NCBI RefSeq assembly: GCF_029319185.1
Contig: NZ_CP119754.1
Coordinates: 2,728,001 to 2,792,000, forward strand
DNA from: Superficieibacter sp. HKU1
Lineage (GTDB): Bacteria > Pseudomonadota > Gammaproteobacteria > Enterobacterales > Enterobacteriaceae
Direction: 5' to 3'
DNA: 64,000 bases
The notes under the pieces are model-generated. The model was not told the DNA's origin and made no database searches. It saw only the letters and a list, made by a program, of their open reading frames with translations. A program made the translations under genes and the position numbers. Of the stretch, positions 47,762 through 59,223 are shown in pieces. Numbering within the stretch: the first letter of the stretch is position 1; each line of letters starts with the position of its first letter.

Positions 47762-48749
47762 TCTTACCGGAACGGAAAAAAGCGTCATTTTACTGATGAC
47801 CATTGGTGAAGATCGCGCGGCAGAGGTGTTTAAACACCTTTCCAACCGCGAGGTACAGCACCTGAGTTCGGCGATGGCCAACGTGCGGCAAATCTCCAAC
47901 AAGCAGCTGACGGAAGTGCTGGGCGAGTTTGAGCAGGAGGCGGAACAGTTCGCCGCGCTCAACGTTAACGCCAGCGAATACCTGCGGTCGGTGCTGGTCA
48001 AAGCGCTGGGCGAAGAACGCGCCGCCAGCCTGCTGGAAGATATTCTCGAAACCCGCGAAACGTCGAGCGGCATCGAAACGCTCAACTTTATGGAGCCGCA
48101 AAGCGCTGCCGATCTGATTCGCGACGAGCATCCGCAGATTATCGCCACTATCCTCGTGCACCTCAAACGCGGTCAGGCAGCTGATATTCTGGCGCTGTTC
48201 GACGAACGCCTGCGCCACGATGTGATGCTGCGTATTGCCACCTTCGGCGGCGTCCAGCCTGCCGCGCTGGCGGAGCTGACCGAAGTGCTCAACAACCTGC
48301 TCGACGGTCAGAATCTCAAACGCAGCAAAATGGGCGGCGTGAGAACCGCAGCCGAAATTATCAACCTGATGAAAACGCAGCAGGAAGAAGCGGTTATCTC
48401 TGCCGTGCGCGAATTCGACGGCGAACTGGCTCAGAAGATCATCGACGAGATGTTCCTGTTCGAAAACCTGGTCGAAGTGGACGACCGCAGTATTCAGCGT
48501 CTGTTGCAGGAAGTGGATTCCGAATCCCTGCTGGTCGCACTCAAAGGGGCCGAGCAGCCGCTGCGCGAGAAATTCCTGCGCAACATGTCGCAACGTGCCG
48601 CCGATATTCTGCGTGACGATCTCGCCAACCGCGGTCCGGTTCGCCTGTCACAGGTTGAAAACGAGCAGAAAGCGATCCTGCTGATTGTCCGCCGTCTGGC
48701 GGAAACCGGCGAAATGGTGATCGGCAGCGGCGAGGATACCTATGTCTGA
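47754..48749 (+). CDS. fliG: Motor switch protein FliG
   Basis: A 331-residue cytoplasmic C-ring protein; the same length as E. coli. Its C-terminal torque helix carries the charged residues that meet MotA ([28 protein letters not shown]). The middle [22 protein letters not shown] is the armadillo-type region with the EHPQ motif. Overlaps fliF and fliH by eight bases at each end. Confidence 0.97.
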   Translation: MSNLTGTEKSVILLMTIGEDRAAEVFKHLSNREVQHLSSAMANVRQISNKQLTEVLGEFEQEAEQFAALNVNASEYLRSVLVKALGEERAASLLEDILETRETSSGIETLNFMEPQSAADLIRDEHPQIIATILVHLKRGQAADILALFDERLRHDVMLRIATFGGVQPAALAELTEVLNNLLDGQNLKRSKMGGVRTAAEIINLMKTQQEEAVISAVREFDGELAQKIIDEMFLFENLVEVDDRSIQRLLQEVDSESLLVALKGAEQPLREKFLRNMSQRAADILRDDLANRGPVRLSQVENEQKAILLIVRRLAETGEMVIGSGEDTYV

Positions 48750-49440
48750 TCAACTGCCGTGGAAAATCTGGCAGCCTGACAGCCTGTTTGCGCCGTTGAC
48801 CGAGGCTGCGCCATTCGAGGATGACCAGCCAGCGCCGCTGCCTCAGGAGGAGATTTCTCCCGAACAGCAGCTACAGCAGCAGCTGGCGCAGCTACAAATC
48901 CAGGCCCATGAACAGGGTTACGCTGCCGGGATGGCCGAAGGCCGCCAGGCCGGTCATACGCAGGGGTATCAGGAAGGACTGGCGCAGGGTCTGGAGCAGG
49001 GGCAGCTTCAGGCGCGTCAGCTGCAGGAGCCGCTGCACGCGCGAATGCAGCAACTGGTGAGTGAATTCCAGAATACGCTGGATGCCCTCGACAGCGTAAT
49101 TGCCTCACGCCTGACGCAAATGGCGCTGACGGCAGCGCGACAGATTATTGGCGAAATGCCCGCAGTGGATAACCACGGCTTAATGAAACAGATCCAGCAG
49201 TTACTTCAGCAGGAACCGCTGTTTAGCGGCAAGCCGCAGCTGCGCGTCCATCCGGATGATTTGCAGCGCGTGGAAGACGTACTCGGCGCGACGCTCAGTC
49301 TCCACGGCTGGCGGCTGCGCGGCGATAACACGCTGCATCCTGGCGGCTGTAAAGTCTCCGCCGACGAGGGCGATCTGGATGCCAGCGTTGCGACGCGCTG
49401 GCAGGAACTCTGCCGCCTAGCGGCACCGGGAGCCTGTTAA
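48742..49440 (+). CDS. fliH: Flagellar export regulator FliH
   Basis: A 232-residue cytoplasmic protein that holds the FliI ATPase and links it to the C ring. The N-terminal end is acidic and proline-rich ([14 protein letters not shown]). A central coiled coil has GxxxG-type repeats ([29 protein letters not shown]), typical of FliH. Stop and fliI start share a base (TAATG). Confidence 0.95.
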   Translation: MSDQLPWKIWQPDSLFAPLTEAAPFEDDQPAPLPQEEISPEQQLQQQLAQLQIQAHEQGYAAGMAEGRQAGHTQGYQEGLAQGLEQGQLQARQLQEPLHARMQQLVSEFQNTLDALDSVIASRLTQMALTAARQIIGEMPAVDNHGLMKQIQQLLQQEPLFSGKPQLRVHPDDLQRVEDVLGATLSLHGWRLRGDNTLHPGGCKVSADEGDLDASVATRWQELCRLAAPGAC

Positions 49441-50810
49441 TGACCTCCCGCCTCAGCCGCTGGCTGCAAACGCTGGATAACGTCGAGGCCAAAATGGCCC
49501 AGCTGCCGTCCGTGCGCCGCTATGGTCGGCTGACCCGCGCCACCGGACTGGTGCTGGAAGCTACCGGGCTCCAGCTACCGCTGGGCGCAACCTGCATTAT
49601 TGAGCGTCAGGACCGGGGCGAAACGCAGGAAGTCGAAAGTGAAGTGGTTGGCTTTAACGGTCAGCGGCTGTTTTTAATGCCGCTGGAAGAAGTGGAAGGC
49701 ATTCTGCCTGGCGCACGCGTTTATGCCCGTAACAGTAGCGGTGACGGCCTGCATAGCGGCAAGCAGTTGCCGCTTGGTCCGGCGCTGCTCGGGCGCGTCC
49801 TTGACGGCAGCGGCAAACCGCTCGACGGCCTCCCCTCCCCGGATACCACCGAAAGCGGGGCATTGATCACCCAGCCGTTTAACCCGCTGCAACGTACCCC
49901 GATTGAACACGTGCTGGATACCGGCGTGCGTCCGATCAACGCCCTGCTTACCGTCGGACGCGGGCAGCGTATGGGACTGTTTGCCGGGTCCGGCGTCGGT
50001 AAAAGCGTCCTGCTGGGCATGATGGCGCGTTACACCGAAGCGGATGTGATTGTGGTGGGGCTTATCGGCGAACGTGGACGCGAAGTTAAAGACTTTATCG
50101 AGAACATTCTCGGCCCGGAGGGTCGCGCCCGATCGGTAGTGATTGCCGCTCCGGCGGACGTCTCTCCCCTGCTACGAATGCAGGGTGCCGCTTACGCCAC
50201 GCGTATCGCCGAGGATTTTCGCGATCGCGGCCAGCATGTGCTGCTGATTATGGACTCCCTCACCCGCTACGCGATGGCGCAGCGTGAAATCGCGCTGGCC
50301 ATCGGTGAACCCCCTGCGACCAAAGGTTATCCGCCCTCCGTTTTCGCCAAACTACCGGCGCTGGTGGAGCGTGCCGGGAACGGGATCACCGGCGGCGGGT
50401 CGATTACCGCCTTTTATACCGTGCTCACCGAAGGCGACGACCAGCAGGATCCGATTGCGGATTCCGCCCGCGCCATCCTCGACGGACACATCGTCCTTTC
50501 CCGCCGTCTGGCGGAGGCAGGCCACTATCCGGCGATTGATATTGAAGCCTCGATCAGCCGTGCCATGACGGCGCTGATTGATGAGCGGCACTATGCGCGG
50601 GTGCGTAATTTTAAGCAGCTGCTCTCCAGTTTTCAGCGTAACCGCGATCTGGTCAGCGTGGGAGCCTATGCCAGAGGCAGCGATCCGCTGCTCGACCGGG
50701 CCATTGTGCTCTGGCCGCAGCTCGAGGCGTTTTTACAGCAGGGCATCTTTGAAAAAGCAGGCTGGGAAGAGTCGCTCCAGGCGCTGGAACTGATTTTCCC
50801 CACGGCGTAA
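49440..50810 (+). CDS. fliI: Flagellar export ATPase FliI
   Basis: A 456-residue hexameric ATPase at the export gate, related to F1 beta. Walker A is AGSGVGKS (182-189) and Walker [23 protein letters not shown] and the [18 protein letters not shown] segment match family. Same length as E. coli (457). In the fliFGHIJK operon. Confidence 0.97.
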   Translation: MTSRLSRWLQTLDNVEAKMAQLPSVRRYGRLTRATGLVLEATGLQLPLGATCIIERQDRGETQEVESEVVGFNGQRLFLMPLEEVEGILPGARVYARNSSGDGLHSGKQLPLGPALLGRVLDGSGKPLDGLPSPDTTESGALITQPFNPLQRTPIEHVLDTGVRPINALLTVGRGQRMGLFAGSGVGKSVLLGMMARYTEADVIVVGLIGERGREVKDFIENILGPEGRARSVVIAAPADVSPLLRMQGAAYATRIAEDFRDRGQHVLLIMDSLTRYAMAQREIALAIGEPPATKGYPPSVFAKLPALVERAGNGITGGGSITAFYTVLTEGDDQQDPIADSARAILDGHIVLSRRLAEAGHYPAIDIEASISRAMTALIDERHYARVRNFKQLLSSFQRNRDLVSVGAYARGSDPLLDRAIVLWPQLEAFLQQGIFEKAGWEESLQALELIFPTA

Positions 50811-50828
50811 TGAAGCGGGAGAGCGAAC

Positions 50829-51272
50829 GTGACGCAGAATAGCGCATTAGCCACCTTAAAAGATCTGGCGGAAAAAGAAGTCGATAACGCCGCGCTACGG
50901 CTGGGGGAAATGCGCCGTGGCTGTCAGCAGGCGCAGGAACAGCTGCAAATGCTGATGAATTATCAGGATGAGTATCAGTCCAGTCTCAACACCAGTATGA
51001 GCCAGGGAATTGGCAGTCAGCGCTGGCAAAATTATCAGCAATTTATTCAGACGCTGGAAAAAGCCATTGACCAGCATCGCCAGCAGTTAGCGCAGTGGAA
51101 CCATAAGGTCGATCAGGCGCTCGGCGTCTGGCGCGAGAAAAAACAGCGTTTGCAGGCCTGGCAGACGCTATCGGACCGACAGGCTTCAGCCGCGCTGCTG
51201 GCGGAAAACCGTCTGGATCAAAAAAGAATGGATGAGTTTGCGCAGCGCGCAACCCAAAGGAAACACGAGTGA
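50829..51272 (+). CDS. fliJ: Flagellar export chaperone FliJ
   Basis: A 147-residue coiled-coil protein that sits in the FliI ring and activates export. [22 protein letters not shown] to [20 protein letters not shown] follows E. coli FliJ. The start is GTG at 50829 behind GGGAGAG. Its TGA overlaps the GTG of fliK. Confidence 0.94.
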   Translation: MTQNSALATLKDLAEKEVDNAALRLGEMRRGCQQAQEQLQMLMNYQDEYQSSLNTSMSQGIGSQRWQNYQQFIQTLEKAIDQHRQQLAQWNHKVDQALGVWREKKQRLQAWQTLSDRQASAALLAENRLDQKRMDEFAQRATQRKHE

Positions 51273-52408
51273 TTACATTGCCTGATATCAGCGTCAGCGA
51301 CGCCAACGTTACGTCCGGTGGACTGTCTGCTAAAAGCACAGACGGCGCGCAGGATTTTCTCGCCCTGCTGGCCGGCGCACTGGGCGGCGATAAAGCCCCG
51401 GCGACGCTGGCAGAGGTAGCAGACTCACGCCCGGTGGCGCAAAACGCACGCAAAAGCGGCCTTACGCTCGACGATCTCCATGCCAGTATGGAGGATGAAA
51501 CGCTGACCGATCTCAGCGATATCCGCCTGCTGCTAAGCGGGCTGACGGCAGATCAAAAATCGGTGGTTAAAAGCGACGCTGCGGAAAACGATCTTCCGCC
51601 AGCGGACGTTCATGAAGACGATCTTACCGATCTGAGCGCGTTAATGGCGATGCTGCCGCCACCGTCCACTCCAGCGCCGACGCAGCCGGCAGCACGCGAG
51701 GCAACTCCGGCGCTCGCGAGCAGCGTTCCGCTCAAAGGGAATGTCAGTGGCGATAAAGCCTCATCACTGAAAGAGGCCATCGCTGACGGCCCGTCACGTC
51801 CGCAGACGACGGCAATTAACACGCAGCCATTCACGGCGGCACAAAGTAACGCAGCGGTCCGCGTTGAAACGGAAAGTACGCCGTCCCCCGTTGCCACCTC
51901 ATCCAACGTCGCACCCGTCATCAGCCCGACCATGACGCCGGCACCGGCACACGCGGCGGCCATTGCCACCGTCAGCGCTCCGCTGGGCAGCCCGGACTGG
52001 CAGCAGACGGTGAGCCAGCACGTCACGCTGTTTACCCGCCAGGGCCAGCAGACGGCCGAACTGCGTCTGCATCCGGAAGACTTAGGACAGGTGCAAATCA
52101 CCCTGAAAATGGACGATAACCAGGCGCAGCTACAGATGGTCTCGCCGCACAGCCACGTGCGCGCCGCGCTGGAAGCCGCGCTGCCGATGCTGCGCACGCA
52201 ACTGGCTGAAAGCGGCATACAGCTTGGTCAGAGCAGCATCAGTAGCGAGAGTTTTGCCGGGCAGCAGCAGTCGTCCTCTCAGCAACAGTCGGCCCGCCAT
52301 AGCCCGACTGGCGGCCAACTGGATGCGCAGGATGATGAATTGCTTAACGTGCCTGCCAGTCTGCAATCGCGCTCACGCGGCGAAAGTGCGGTCGACATCT
52401 TTGCTTAA
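51269..52408 (+). CDS. fliK: Hook-length control protein FliK
   Basis: A 379-residue exported ruler. The N-terminal half is low complexity, rich in Ala, Pro, Ser and Thr, as usual. The C-terminal FliK domain is conserved: [55 protein letters not shown], and it interacts with FlhB. The start is GTG at 51269, overlapping fliJ by four bases. It ends the fliF operon. Confidence 0.95.
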   Translation: MITLPDISVSDANVTSGGLSAKSTDGAQDFLALLAGALGGDKAPATLAEVADSRPVAQNARKSGLTLDDLHASMEDETLTDLSDIRLLLSGLTADQKSVVKSDAAENDLPPADVHEDDLTDLSALMAMLPPPSTPAPTQPAAREATPALASSVPLKGNVSGDKASSLKEAIADGPSRPQTTAINTQPFTAAQSNAAVRVETESTPSPVATSSNVAPVISPTMTPAPAHAAAIATVSAPLGSPDWQQTVSQHVTLFTRQGQQTAELRLHPEDLGQVQITLKMDDNQAQLQMVSPHSHVRAALEAALPMLRTQLAESGIQLGQSSISSESFAGQQQSSSQQQSARHSPTGGQLDAQDDELLNVPASLQSRSRGESAVDIFA

Positions 52409-52448
52409 ACGCCAGAGGTAGCGTGATTATTCTCGTTTGTTCCACGCT

Positions 52449-52476
52449 TTGACCAACCGCGGACACGGGATAATCA
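52449..52476 (+). promoter_or_regulatory. Candidate promoter of the fliL operon
   Basis: TTGACC (52449-52454), 16 bases, TAATCA (52471-52476) in the 105-base gap between fliK and fliL. The fit to a sigma-70 promoter is fair. In E. coli fliL-fliR is a class 2 operon needing FlhDC; no clear FlhDC box was found. Confidence 0.4.
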
Positions 52477-52513
52477 CCCCATAAGCAGTACCGAAACAGG
52501 AAGCACGTATCAG

Positions 52514-52984
52514 ATGACCGACTCCGCCATCACCACCAAAAAAAGCAAACGCGCCATTTGGATCCCGCTGCTGGTGTTAATCACCCTCGCCGCGTGCGCC
52601 ACCGCAGGTTACAGCTACTGGCGTATGCAGCAGCAGCCCGCCGCGCATGTGACCGCGGAAGCGCCGCCGCCCGCCGCGCCGGTGTTTTTTGCGCTGGATA
52701 CGTTTACCGTTAATTTGGGCGATGCGGATCGTGTTCTGTATGTCGGCATCACCCTGCGCCTGAAAGATGAAGCCACCCGCGCGCGTCTTAACGAATATCT
52801 GCCGGAAGTCCGCAGCCGCCTGCTGCTGCTGTTTTCCCGCCAGGATGCCAGCCAGCTTGCCAGCAATGAAGGCAAACAAAAACTCGTTGCTGATATCAAG
52901 AGCACCCTGGCACAGCCGCTGATCGCCGGGCAACCAGGCCAGCAAGTGACCGACGTTCTCTATACAGCCTTTATTTTACGGTAG
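52514..52984 (+). CDS. fliL: Flagellar basal-body-associated protein FliL
   Basis: A 156-residue inner-membrane protein with one helix ([21 protein letters not shown], about 17-37) and a periplasmic stomatin-like domain ([26 protein letters not shown]), which surrounds or supports the stator. Four bases separate it from fliM. First gene of fliLMNOPQR. Confidence 0.95.
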   Translation: MTDSAITTKKSKRAIWIPLLVLITLAACATAGYSYWRMQQQPAAHVTAEAPPPAAPVFFALDTFTVNLGDADRVLYVGITLRLKDEATRARLNEYLPEVRSRLLLLFSRQDASQLASNEGKQKLVADIKSTLAQPLIAGQPGQQVTDVLYTAFILR

Positions 52985-52988
52985 CGGC

Positions 52989-53990
52989 ATGGGCGACAGC
53001 ATTCTTTCTCAGGCCGAAATTGACGCGCTGCTCAACGGCGACAGCGATAAAACCGACGAACCGCAGCCGGGGAAATCCGCCGACAGCGACATTCGTCCCT
53101 ACGATCCCAACACCCAGCGTCGCGTGGTGCGCGAGCGTTTGCAGGCGCTGGAGATCATCAATGAACGCTTTGCCCGCCAGTTCAGGATGGGGCTGTTCAA
53201 CCTGCTGCGTCGTAGCCCGGACATTACCGTCGGCGCGATCCGCATTCAGCCGTACCATGAATTTGCACGCAACCTGCCGGTGCCGACCAACCTGAACCTG
53301 ATCCACCTGAAGCCGCTGCGCGGTACCGGGCTGTTTGTGTTCTCTCCGGGGCTGGTATTTATCGCGGTGGATAACCTGTTTGGCGGCGATGGCCGTTTCC
53401 CGACCAAAGTTGAAGGCCGTGAATTCACCCATACCGAGCAGCGCGTGATTAACCGGATGCTGAAGCTGGCGCTGGAATCCTACAGCGACGCGTGGAAAGC
53501 GATTCACCCGCTGGACGTGGAATATGTGCGCTCGGAAATGCAGGTGAAGTTTACCAACATTACCACTTCGCCGAACGATATCGTGGTCAACACCCCGTTT
53601 CATGTGGAAATCGGCAACCTGACCGGCGAGTTTAATATTTGTCTGCCGTTCAGCATGATTGAGCCGCTGCGCGAAGTGCTGGTCAATCCGCCGCTGGAAA
53701 ACTCACGCAGCGAAGATCAGAACTGGCGTGAAAATCTGGTGCGCCAGGTGCAGCACTCCGAGCTGGAGCTGATTGCCAACTTTGCTGATATTTCACTGCG
53801 CCTGTCGCAGATCCTGAAACTAAAACCCGGCGACGTACTGCCCATCGAAAAGCCTGACCGTATTATTGCGCATGTGGACGGCGTCCCCGTATTGACCAGC
53901 CAGTATGGTACGGTCAACGGTCAATATGCGCTACGCGTTGAGCACCTGATCAACCCGATTTTGAATTTGCTGAATGAGGAACAGCCCTAA
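52989..53990 (+). CDS. fliM: Motor switch protein FliM
   Basis: A 333-residue C-ring protein. The N-terminal SILSQAEIDALLNGD peptide binds phosphorylated CheY; the middle domain (FLARRSPDIT-like region RRSPDITVGAIRIQPYHEFA) meets FliG; the C-terminal SpoA-like domain binds FliN. Stop overlaps the fliN start by one base. Confidence 0.97.
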   Translation: MGDSILSQAEIDALLNGDSDKTDEPQPGKSADSDIRPYDPNTQRRVVRERLQALEIINERFARQFRMGLFNLLRRSPDITVGAIRIQPYHEFARNLPVPTNLNLIHLKPLRGTGLFVFSPGLVFIAVDNLFGGDGRFPTKVEGREFTHTEQRVINRMLKLALESYSDAWKAIHPLDVEYVRSEMQVKFTNITTSPNDIVVNTPFHVEIGNLTGEFNICLPFSMIEPLREVLVNPPLENSRSEDQNWRENLVRQVQHSELELIANFADISLRLSQILKLKPGDVLPIEKPDRIIAHVDGVPVLTSQYGTVNGQYALRVEHLINPILNLLNEEQP

Positions 53991-54403
53991 TGAGTGACAT
54001 GAATAATCCTTCTGATGACAACAGCGGATCGATGGACGACCTGTGGGCTGAAGCGTTGAATGAACAAAAAAATCCCGCCGGGAAAAGCGCGACGGACGCG
54101 GTATTTCAGCAGCTGGGCGGTGGCGATGTGAGCGGTACGCTCCAGGATATCGATCTGATTATGGATATCCCGGTCAAGCTCACCGTCGAACTGGGCCGCA
54201 CCCGGATGACCATCAAAGAGCTGCTGCGCCTGACGCAGGGCTCGGTGGTGTCGCTGGACGGTCTGGCCGGTGAGCCGCTAGATATCCTGATTAACGGTTA
54301 TCTGATTGCGCAGGGTGAAGTGGTGGTGGTCGCTGATAAATACGGCGTGCGCATTACCGATATCATCACGCCGTCAGAGCGTATGCGTCGTCTGAGTAAA
54401 TAA
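53990..54403 (+). CDS. fliN: Motor switch protein FliN
   Basis: A 137-residue C-ring protein with an acidic N-terminal tail (MSDMNNPSDDNSGSMDDLWAE) that binds FliH-FliI and a C-terminal SpoA domain (DIPVKLTVELGRTRMTIKELL, SVVSLDGLAGEPLDIL). Same length as E. coli. Confidence 0.97.
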   Translation: MSDMNNPSDDNSGSMDDLWAEALNEQKNPAGKSATDAVFQQLGGGDVSGTLQDIDLIMDIPVKLTVELGRTRMTIKELLRLTQGSVVSLDGLAGEPLDILINGYLIAQGEVVVVADKYGVRITDIITPSERMRRLSK

Positions 54404-54404
54404 A

Positions 54405-54779
54405 ATGAAAACCCAGGCCACGGTCGTTCAGCCGGCCGTTTCCCCTGCCTCGTCGCTGATGCAGGTCAGCGGCGCGTTACTTGGCATTATTTTCCTGATC
54501 CTGATGGCCGCATGGCTGTTAAAGCGGGTCGGGTTCAGCGGCAAAGGCAGCGCGGCTCGCGGCCTGAAGGTGAGCGCAGGGGCGACGCTTGGCCCACGCG
54601 AACGGATTGTGATTGTGGAAGTTGACGACGCCCGTCTGGTGCTCGGCGTAACGGCCGCACAAATCTCGTTATTGCATACGCTGCCCCCTGCCGCGCCGGA
54701 GAGTGCTCCGGCAACACCAGTCCCCCCCGATTTTTCGGCGATGATGAAAAACCTGCTTAAGCGTTCCGGGAGATCCTGA
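54405..54779 (+). CDS. fliO: Flagellar export gate assembly protein FliO
   Basis: A 124-residue membrane protein with one helix ([23 protein letters not shown], about 23-45) and a small cytoplasmic domain ([24 protein letters not shown]). It helps FliP assemble. Overlaps fliP by one base (TGATG). Confidence 0.94.
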   Translation: MKTQATVVQPAVSPASSLMQVSGALLGIIFLILMAAWLLKRVGFSGKGSAARGLKVSAGATLGPRERIVIVEVDDARLVLGVTAAQISLLHTLPPAAPESAPATPVPPDFSAMMKNLLKRSGRS

Positions 54780-55516
54780 TGCGCCGCGTACTACCCTTTT
54801 TGTTTGCCGGTCTCTGGCTGGCAGCCCCGGCGGCCATGGCCCAGCTTCCCGGCCTGGTCAGTCAGCCACTCGCCAACGGCGGCCAGAGCTGGTCGCTGCC
54901 GGTGCAAACGCTGGTGTTTATCACCTCGCTGACGTTCCTGCCCGCGCTGTTACTGATGACCACCAGCTTTACCCGCATCATTATCGTCTTCGGCCTGCTG
55001 CGTAACGCGCTGGGCACGCCTTCCGCGCCGCCGAATCAGGTGATGCTGGGTCTGGCCTTGTTTCTGACCTTTTTTATTATGTCGCCGGTGATCGACAAGA
55101 TTTATACCGACGCATACCAGCCGTTCAGCGAAAATAAAATTTCGCTGGATGTGGCGATGGAGAAAGGCGCTCAGCCGCTGCGCGAGTTTATGCTGCGCCA
55201 GACGCGTGAAGCCGATCTCGCGCTGTTTGCCCGCCTGGCAAACAGCGCCCCGATTGCCGGCCCGGAAGCCGTGCCGCTGCGCATTCTGCTTCCGGCCTAC
55301 GTCACCAGCGAACTGAAAACGGCTTTCCAGATTGGTTTCACCATTTTTATTCCGTTCCTGATCATCGACCTGGTGATCGCCAGCGTGCTGATGGCGCTGG
55401 GGATGATGATGGTGCCCCCCGCCACCATCGCTCTGCCGTTCAAGCTAATGCTGTTCGTACTGGTGGATGGCTGGCAGTTGCTGGTCGGCTCGCTGGCGCA
55501 GAGTTTCTACAGTTAG
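54779..55516 (+). CDS. fliP: Flagellar export gate protein FliP
   Basis: A 245-residue core subunit of the FliPQR export gate. The cleavable signal peptide [21 protein letters not shown] is typical for FliP; the core helix has [19 protein letters not shown] and the C-terminal [18 protein letters not shown]. Same length as E. coli. Confidence 0.97.
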   Translation: MRRVLPFLFAGLWLAAPAAMAQLPGLVSQPLANGGQSWSLPVQTLVFITSLTFLPALLLMTTSFTRIIIVFGLLRNALGTPSAPPNQVMLGLALFLTFFIMSPVIDKIYTDAYQPFSENKISLDVAMEKGAQPLREFMLRQTREADLALFARLANSAPIAGPEAVPLRILLPAYVTSELKTAFQIGFTIFIPFLIIDLVIASVLMALGMMMVPPATIALPFKLMLFVLVDGWQLLVGSLAQSFYS

Positions 55517-55526
55517 GGAGCGCGAA

Positions 55527-55796
55527 ATGACACCTGAATCGGTCATGATGATGGGCACCGAGGCAATGAAAGTGGCCCTAGCGCTGGCCGCGCCTCTGCT
55601 GCTGGTGGCGCTGATCACCGGTCTTATCATTAGCATCCTGCAGGCCGCCACCCAGATTAACGAAATGACGCTGTCGTTCATTCCGAAAATTATCGCGGTG
55701 TTTATTGCCATTATCGTTGCCGGACCCTGGATGCTGAACCTGCTGCTAGATTATATGCGCACCCTGTTCAGCAATATTCCTTACATCATCGGATAA
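55527..55796 (+). CDS. fliQ: Flagellar export gate protein FliQ
   Basis: An 89-residue protein with two membrane helices, [18 protein letters not shown] to NIPYIIG. The ATG at 55527 follows GGGAGCGCGAA; an open frame further upstream lies inside fliP and is not used. Typical length. Confidence 0.96.
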   Translation: MTPESVMMMGTEAMKVALALAAPLLLVALITGLIISILQAATQINEMTLSFIPKIIAVFIAIIVAGPWMLNLLLDYMRTLFSNIPYIIG

Positions 55797-55803
55797 CCGC
55801 CCC

Positions 55804-56598
55804 ATGGTGCAGGCAACGAGCGATCAATGGCTTCACTGGCTGGGTCTCTATTTCTGGCCGCTGCTGCGCGTGCTGGCGCTGATTTCCACTGCCCCTATTT
55901 TAAGCGAGAAAAGCGTACCGAAACGCGTCAAGCTGGGGCTGGGCATCATGATCACGGTTATTATCGCCCCAACGCTGCCTGCCACAAATGTGCCGCTGTT
56001 CTCCCTTGAGGCGCTGGGGCTGGGGCTGGAACAAATCCTGATCGGCATCGCGCTCGGGTTTACCATGCAGTTTGCCTTTGCGGCCATTCGCACTGCCGGG
56101 GAGATTATCGGCCTGCAAATGGGGCTGTCATTCGCCACGTTCATCGATCCGGGCAGTAATTTGAATATGCCGGTTCTGGCGCGGCTGATGGATATGCTCG
56201 CCCTGCTGCTGTTTTTGACCTTTAACGGTCATCTGTGGCTGATCTCCATGCTGGCAGACACCTTCCACACCCTGCCCATCGGTGGCGACCCGATTAACAG
56301 CAACGCCTTTTTAGCCCTCGCCCGCGCGGGTGGGTTAATTTTCCTCAACGGCCTGATGCTGGCGCTACCGGTGATAACCCTGCTGCTGACGCTCAACCTG
56401 GCGCTGGGAATGCTCAACAGAATGGCCCCCCAGCTTTCCGTTTTTGTCATTGGCTTTCCGCTTACCCTCAGCGTCGGCATCCTGCTGATGTCGGTGTTAA
56501 TGCCATTAATCGCGCCATTCTGTGAACATTTATTTAGTGAGATTTTTAATTTACTCGCTGACATTATCAGTGAGTTACCGAAAATAACATCCCGATAA
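55804..56598 (+). CDS. fliR: Flagellar export gate protein FliR
   Basis: A 264-residue polytopic membrane protein completing the FliPQR gate. Family stretches are [62 protein letters not shown] and FIDPGS. It ends fliLMNOPQR, 280 bases before rcsA as in E. coli. Confidence 0.96.
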   Translation: MVQATSDQWLHWLGLYFWPLLRVLALISTAPILSEKSVPKRVKLGLGIMITVIIAPTLPATNVPLFSLEALGLGLEQILIGIALGFTMQFAFAAIRTAGEIIGLQMGLSFATFIDPGSNLNMPVLARLMDMLALLLFLTFNGHLWLISMLADTFHTLPIGGDPINSNAFLALARAGGLIFLNGLMLALPVITLLLTLNLALGMLNRMAPQLSVFVIGFPLTLSVGILLMSVLMPLIAPFCEHLFSEIFNLLADIISELPKITSR

Positions 56599-56613
56599 TT
56601 ATCAGGTGTTATC

Positions 56614-56627
56614 TGAGGATAATCCTA
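56614..56627. promoter_or_regulatory. RcsAB box upstream of rcsA
   Basis: TGAGGATAATCCTA matches the RcsA-RcsB heterodimer consensus TAAGAATATTCTTA at most positions. It sits about 250 bases before the rcsA start. In E. coli rcsA is autoactivated through such a box. Confidence 0.75.
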
Positions 56628-56877
56628 AAATAAAAATTATTGTATACTCTCCACGATATACCGAATGGCTAATCGTTGTTTTAATTCCCATCACATAAAC
56701 TTATCTGCAATTTAGTTTAAGATGATTCCTGGCAACTTATACGCAACTTTACGGGATAGTGCTCAGGCCTGAAAAACGCTGCCTGTATTATTAATCTAAA
56801 AAATTATTACCACAGGACGTTGTGAGATCGGCAAGGCAATGGGTTAATTATCGTTATGCATTGAGTGAGGGTATGCC

Positions 56878-57501
56878 ATGTCAACGATTATTATGGACTT
56901 GTGCAGCTACACCCGATTAGGATTAATCGGATACCTGGCAAGTCGGGGGGTTAAACGACGCGAGATCGGGGATGCGAAGGACACAGCAGCCCTGGCGGTG
57001 GCCTGCCAGGAAAGCCGGCCTGACGTGGTGTTTATTAATGAAGACTGTTTTATCCACGACCCTGAAAGTAGTCAACAAATCAGGCAGATCATTAATCAAC
57101 ACCCCGACACGTTATTCATCGTATTTATGGCGATTGCTAATCTCCATTTCGATGAGTATTTACTGGTCAGAAAGAACTTGTTAATTAGTTCAAAGTCAAT
57201 CAAACCTGAATCTCTGGATGATATTTTGGGTAATTGTCTTAAAAAAGGTAGCGAACATTTTAGCGCAATTAATATGCCGACACTGTCGTTAAGCCGGACT
57301 GAATCTTTTATGCTGCGAATGTGGATGTCAGGGCAAGGAACGATTCAGATTTCAGATCAGATGAATATCAAAGCAAAAACCGTTTCGTCACACAAAGGTA
57401 ATATTAAAAGAAAGATTAAAACACATAATAAACAGGTTATTTATCATGTTGTCCGATTGACAGATAACGTTACTACCGGGATTTATGTCAACATGCGCTA
57501 A
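56878..57501 (+). CDS. rcsA: Capsule synthesis activator RcsA
   Basis: A 207-residue unstable LuxR-type regulator that pairs with RcsB to activate colanic acid capsule genes; normally degraded by Lon. The N-terminal receiver-like domain is degenerate. The C-terminal HTH is [46 protein letters not shown]-rich compared with the neighbouring fli genes, as expected for an H-NS-silenced gene. Single gene with an RcsAB box upstream; the antisilencing RNA DsrA is encoded about 0.6 kb away. Confidence 0.95.
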   Translation: MSTIIMDLCSYTRLGLIGYLASRGVKRREIGDAKDTAALAVACQESRPDVVFINEDCFIHDPESSQQIRQIINQHPDTLFIVFMAIANLHFDEYLLVRKNLLISSKSIKPESLDDILGNCLKKGSEHFSAINMPTLSLSRTESFMLRMWMSGQGTIQISDQMNIKAKTVSSHKGNIKRKIKTHNKQVIYHVVRLTDNVTTGIYVNMR

Positions 57502-57540
57502 AGACAACCACTGGCGGGGCCACCCGCCAGTGATCCAGAA

Positions 57541-58191
<651 letters not shown>

Positions 58192-58194
58192 TTA

Positions 58195-58223
58195 AACATA
58201 TCCGCAATTTTTTTGCATGACAA
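58195..58223 (-). promoter_or_regulatory. Promoter of dsrA
   Basis: On the - strand TTGTCA (58223-58218), 17 bases, TATGTT (58200-58195), seven bases before the expected 5' end of DsrA. In E. coli dsrA transcription rises at low temperature through its promoter; the imperfect -10 here would allow such control. Confidence 0.7.
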
Positions 58224-58395
58224 GATATATTCGCAAGGTGAATAGTTCATAACGATACGGTTTCAGACTGGTGAATTCTGATAGAGGGCATCGCGCCTCG
58301 CTTGTTGGGTTCGTTCCCATAAAAAGCGTTCAGCACGCCCGATTGTATTTAGGAATTATCTCAGGCTGATCATGACGGACTGAAAGGAGAAAAAT

Positions 58396-59223
58396 ATGCC
58401 CGACCTGCATCAACCGCTACTGGTTTTTACCGATCTGGAAGGCACCCTGCTAGAAAGCCATACCGGGGACTGGCAGCCTGCGGTGCCGTGGCTCAACCTG
58501 CTTAAAGAGGCGGGTGCGCCGGTGATCCTGTGCAGCAGCAAAACCGCTGCTGAAATGGCGCAAATCCAGCAGGAGACAGGGTTACAGGGGCTGCCTTTCA
58601 TCGCTGAAAACGGCGCGGTGATCCAGCTTGCTGCTGACTGGCAGGATGATGAGCACTTCCCGCGACTGATCGCTGGTTCGCCTCAGGGGGAGATTGCTGA
58701 AATTCTGACATCGCTGCGCGAAAAAGAAGGATTTAAGTTCACCACTTTTTCGGATGTGGACGAGCAGATTATTAGCGACTGGACCGGCCTCAATAGCGCT
58801 CATGCCGCCCTCGCCCGTCAGCAGGAAGCCTCCGAAACGTTAATCTGGCGCGACAGCGATGCGCGCATGGCGGAATTCGCCACGACGCTGGCCTCATTCG
58901 GTCTGCAGGTGGTTCAGGGTGCCCGCTTCTGGCATGTTCTCGATCGGCAGGGCGATAAGGCGCAGGCGACAATTTTTTTACTCAATAAATACCAGCAGCG
59001 CGAAGGTAAACGGCGCACGACTCTGGGGCTCGGCGACGGACCTAATGATGCGCCTTTGCTGGATGTCGTTGACTATGCGGTGGTGGTGAAAGGTTTAAAT
59101 CGCGATGGCGTGCAGCTAAAACGCCACGATCCGCAGCGCGTTTATCATACCACGCAGGAGGGGCCGGCGGGCTGGAGTGAAGGCATGGCGCATTTTTTCC
59201 CCGATGCTCAGCCACTGGAATAA
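58396..59223 (+). CDS. yedP: YedP, HAD-family mannosyl-3-phosphoglycerate phosphatase-like
   Basis: A 275-residue cytoplasmic HAD phosphatase (type IIB cap) of the MPGP branch; E. coli YedP has 271. Motif I is FTDLEGTLL with nucleophile Asp13, but the next catalytic residue, Asp in nearly all phosphatases and in E. coli YedP (DLDGT), is Glu15. Motif II is ILCSSKT, motif [14 protein letters not shown]. It ends overlapping the 3' end of the convergent dgcQ by 16 bases. In vivo substrate unknown: enterobacteria are not known to make mannosylglycerate. Confidence 0.93.
   Translation: MPDLHQPLLVFTDLEGTLLESHTGDWQPAVPWLNLLKEAGAPVILCSSKTAAEMAQIQQETGLQGLPFIAENGAVIQLAADWQDDEHFPRLIAGSPQGEIAEILTSLREKEGFKFTTFSDVDEQIISDWTGLNSAHAALARQQEASETLIWRDSDARMAEFATTLASFGLQVVQGARFWHVLDRQGDKAQATIFLLNKYQQREGKRRTTLGLGDGPNDAPLLDVVDYAVVVKGLNRDGVQLKRHDPQRVYHTTQEGPAGWSEGMAHFFPDAQPLE

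Noticed and set aside
47790..48593. 267-codon - strand frame opposite fliG
   Set aside because: Shadow of fliG; no ribosome-binding site.
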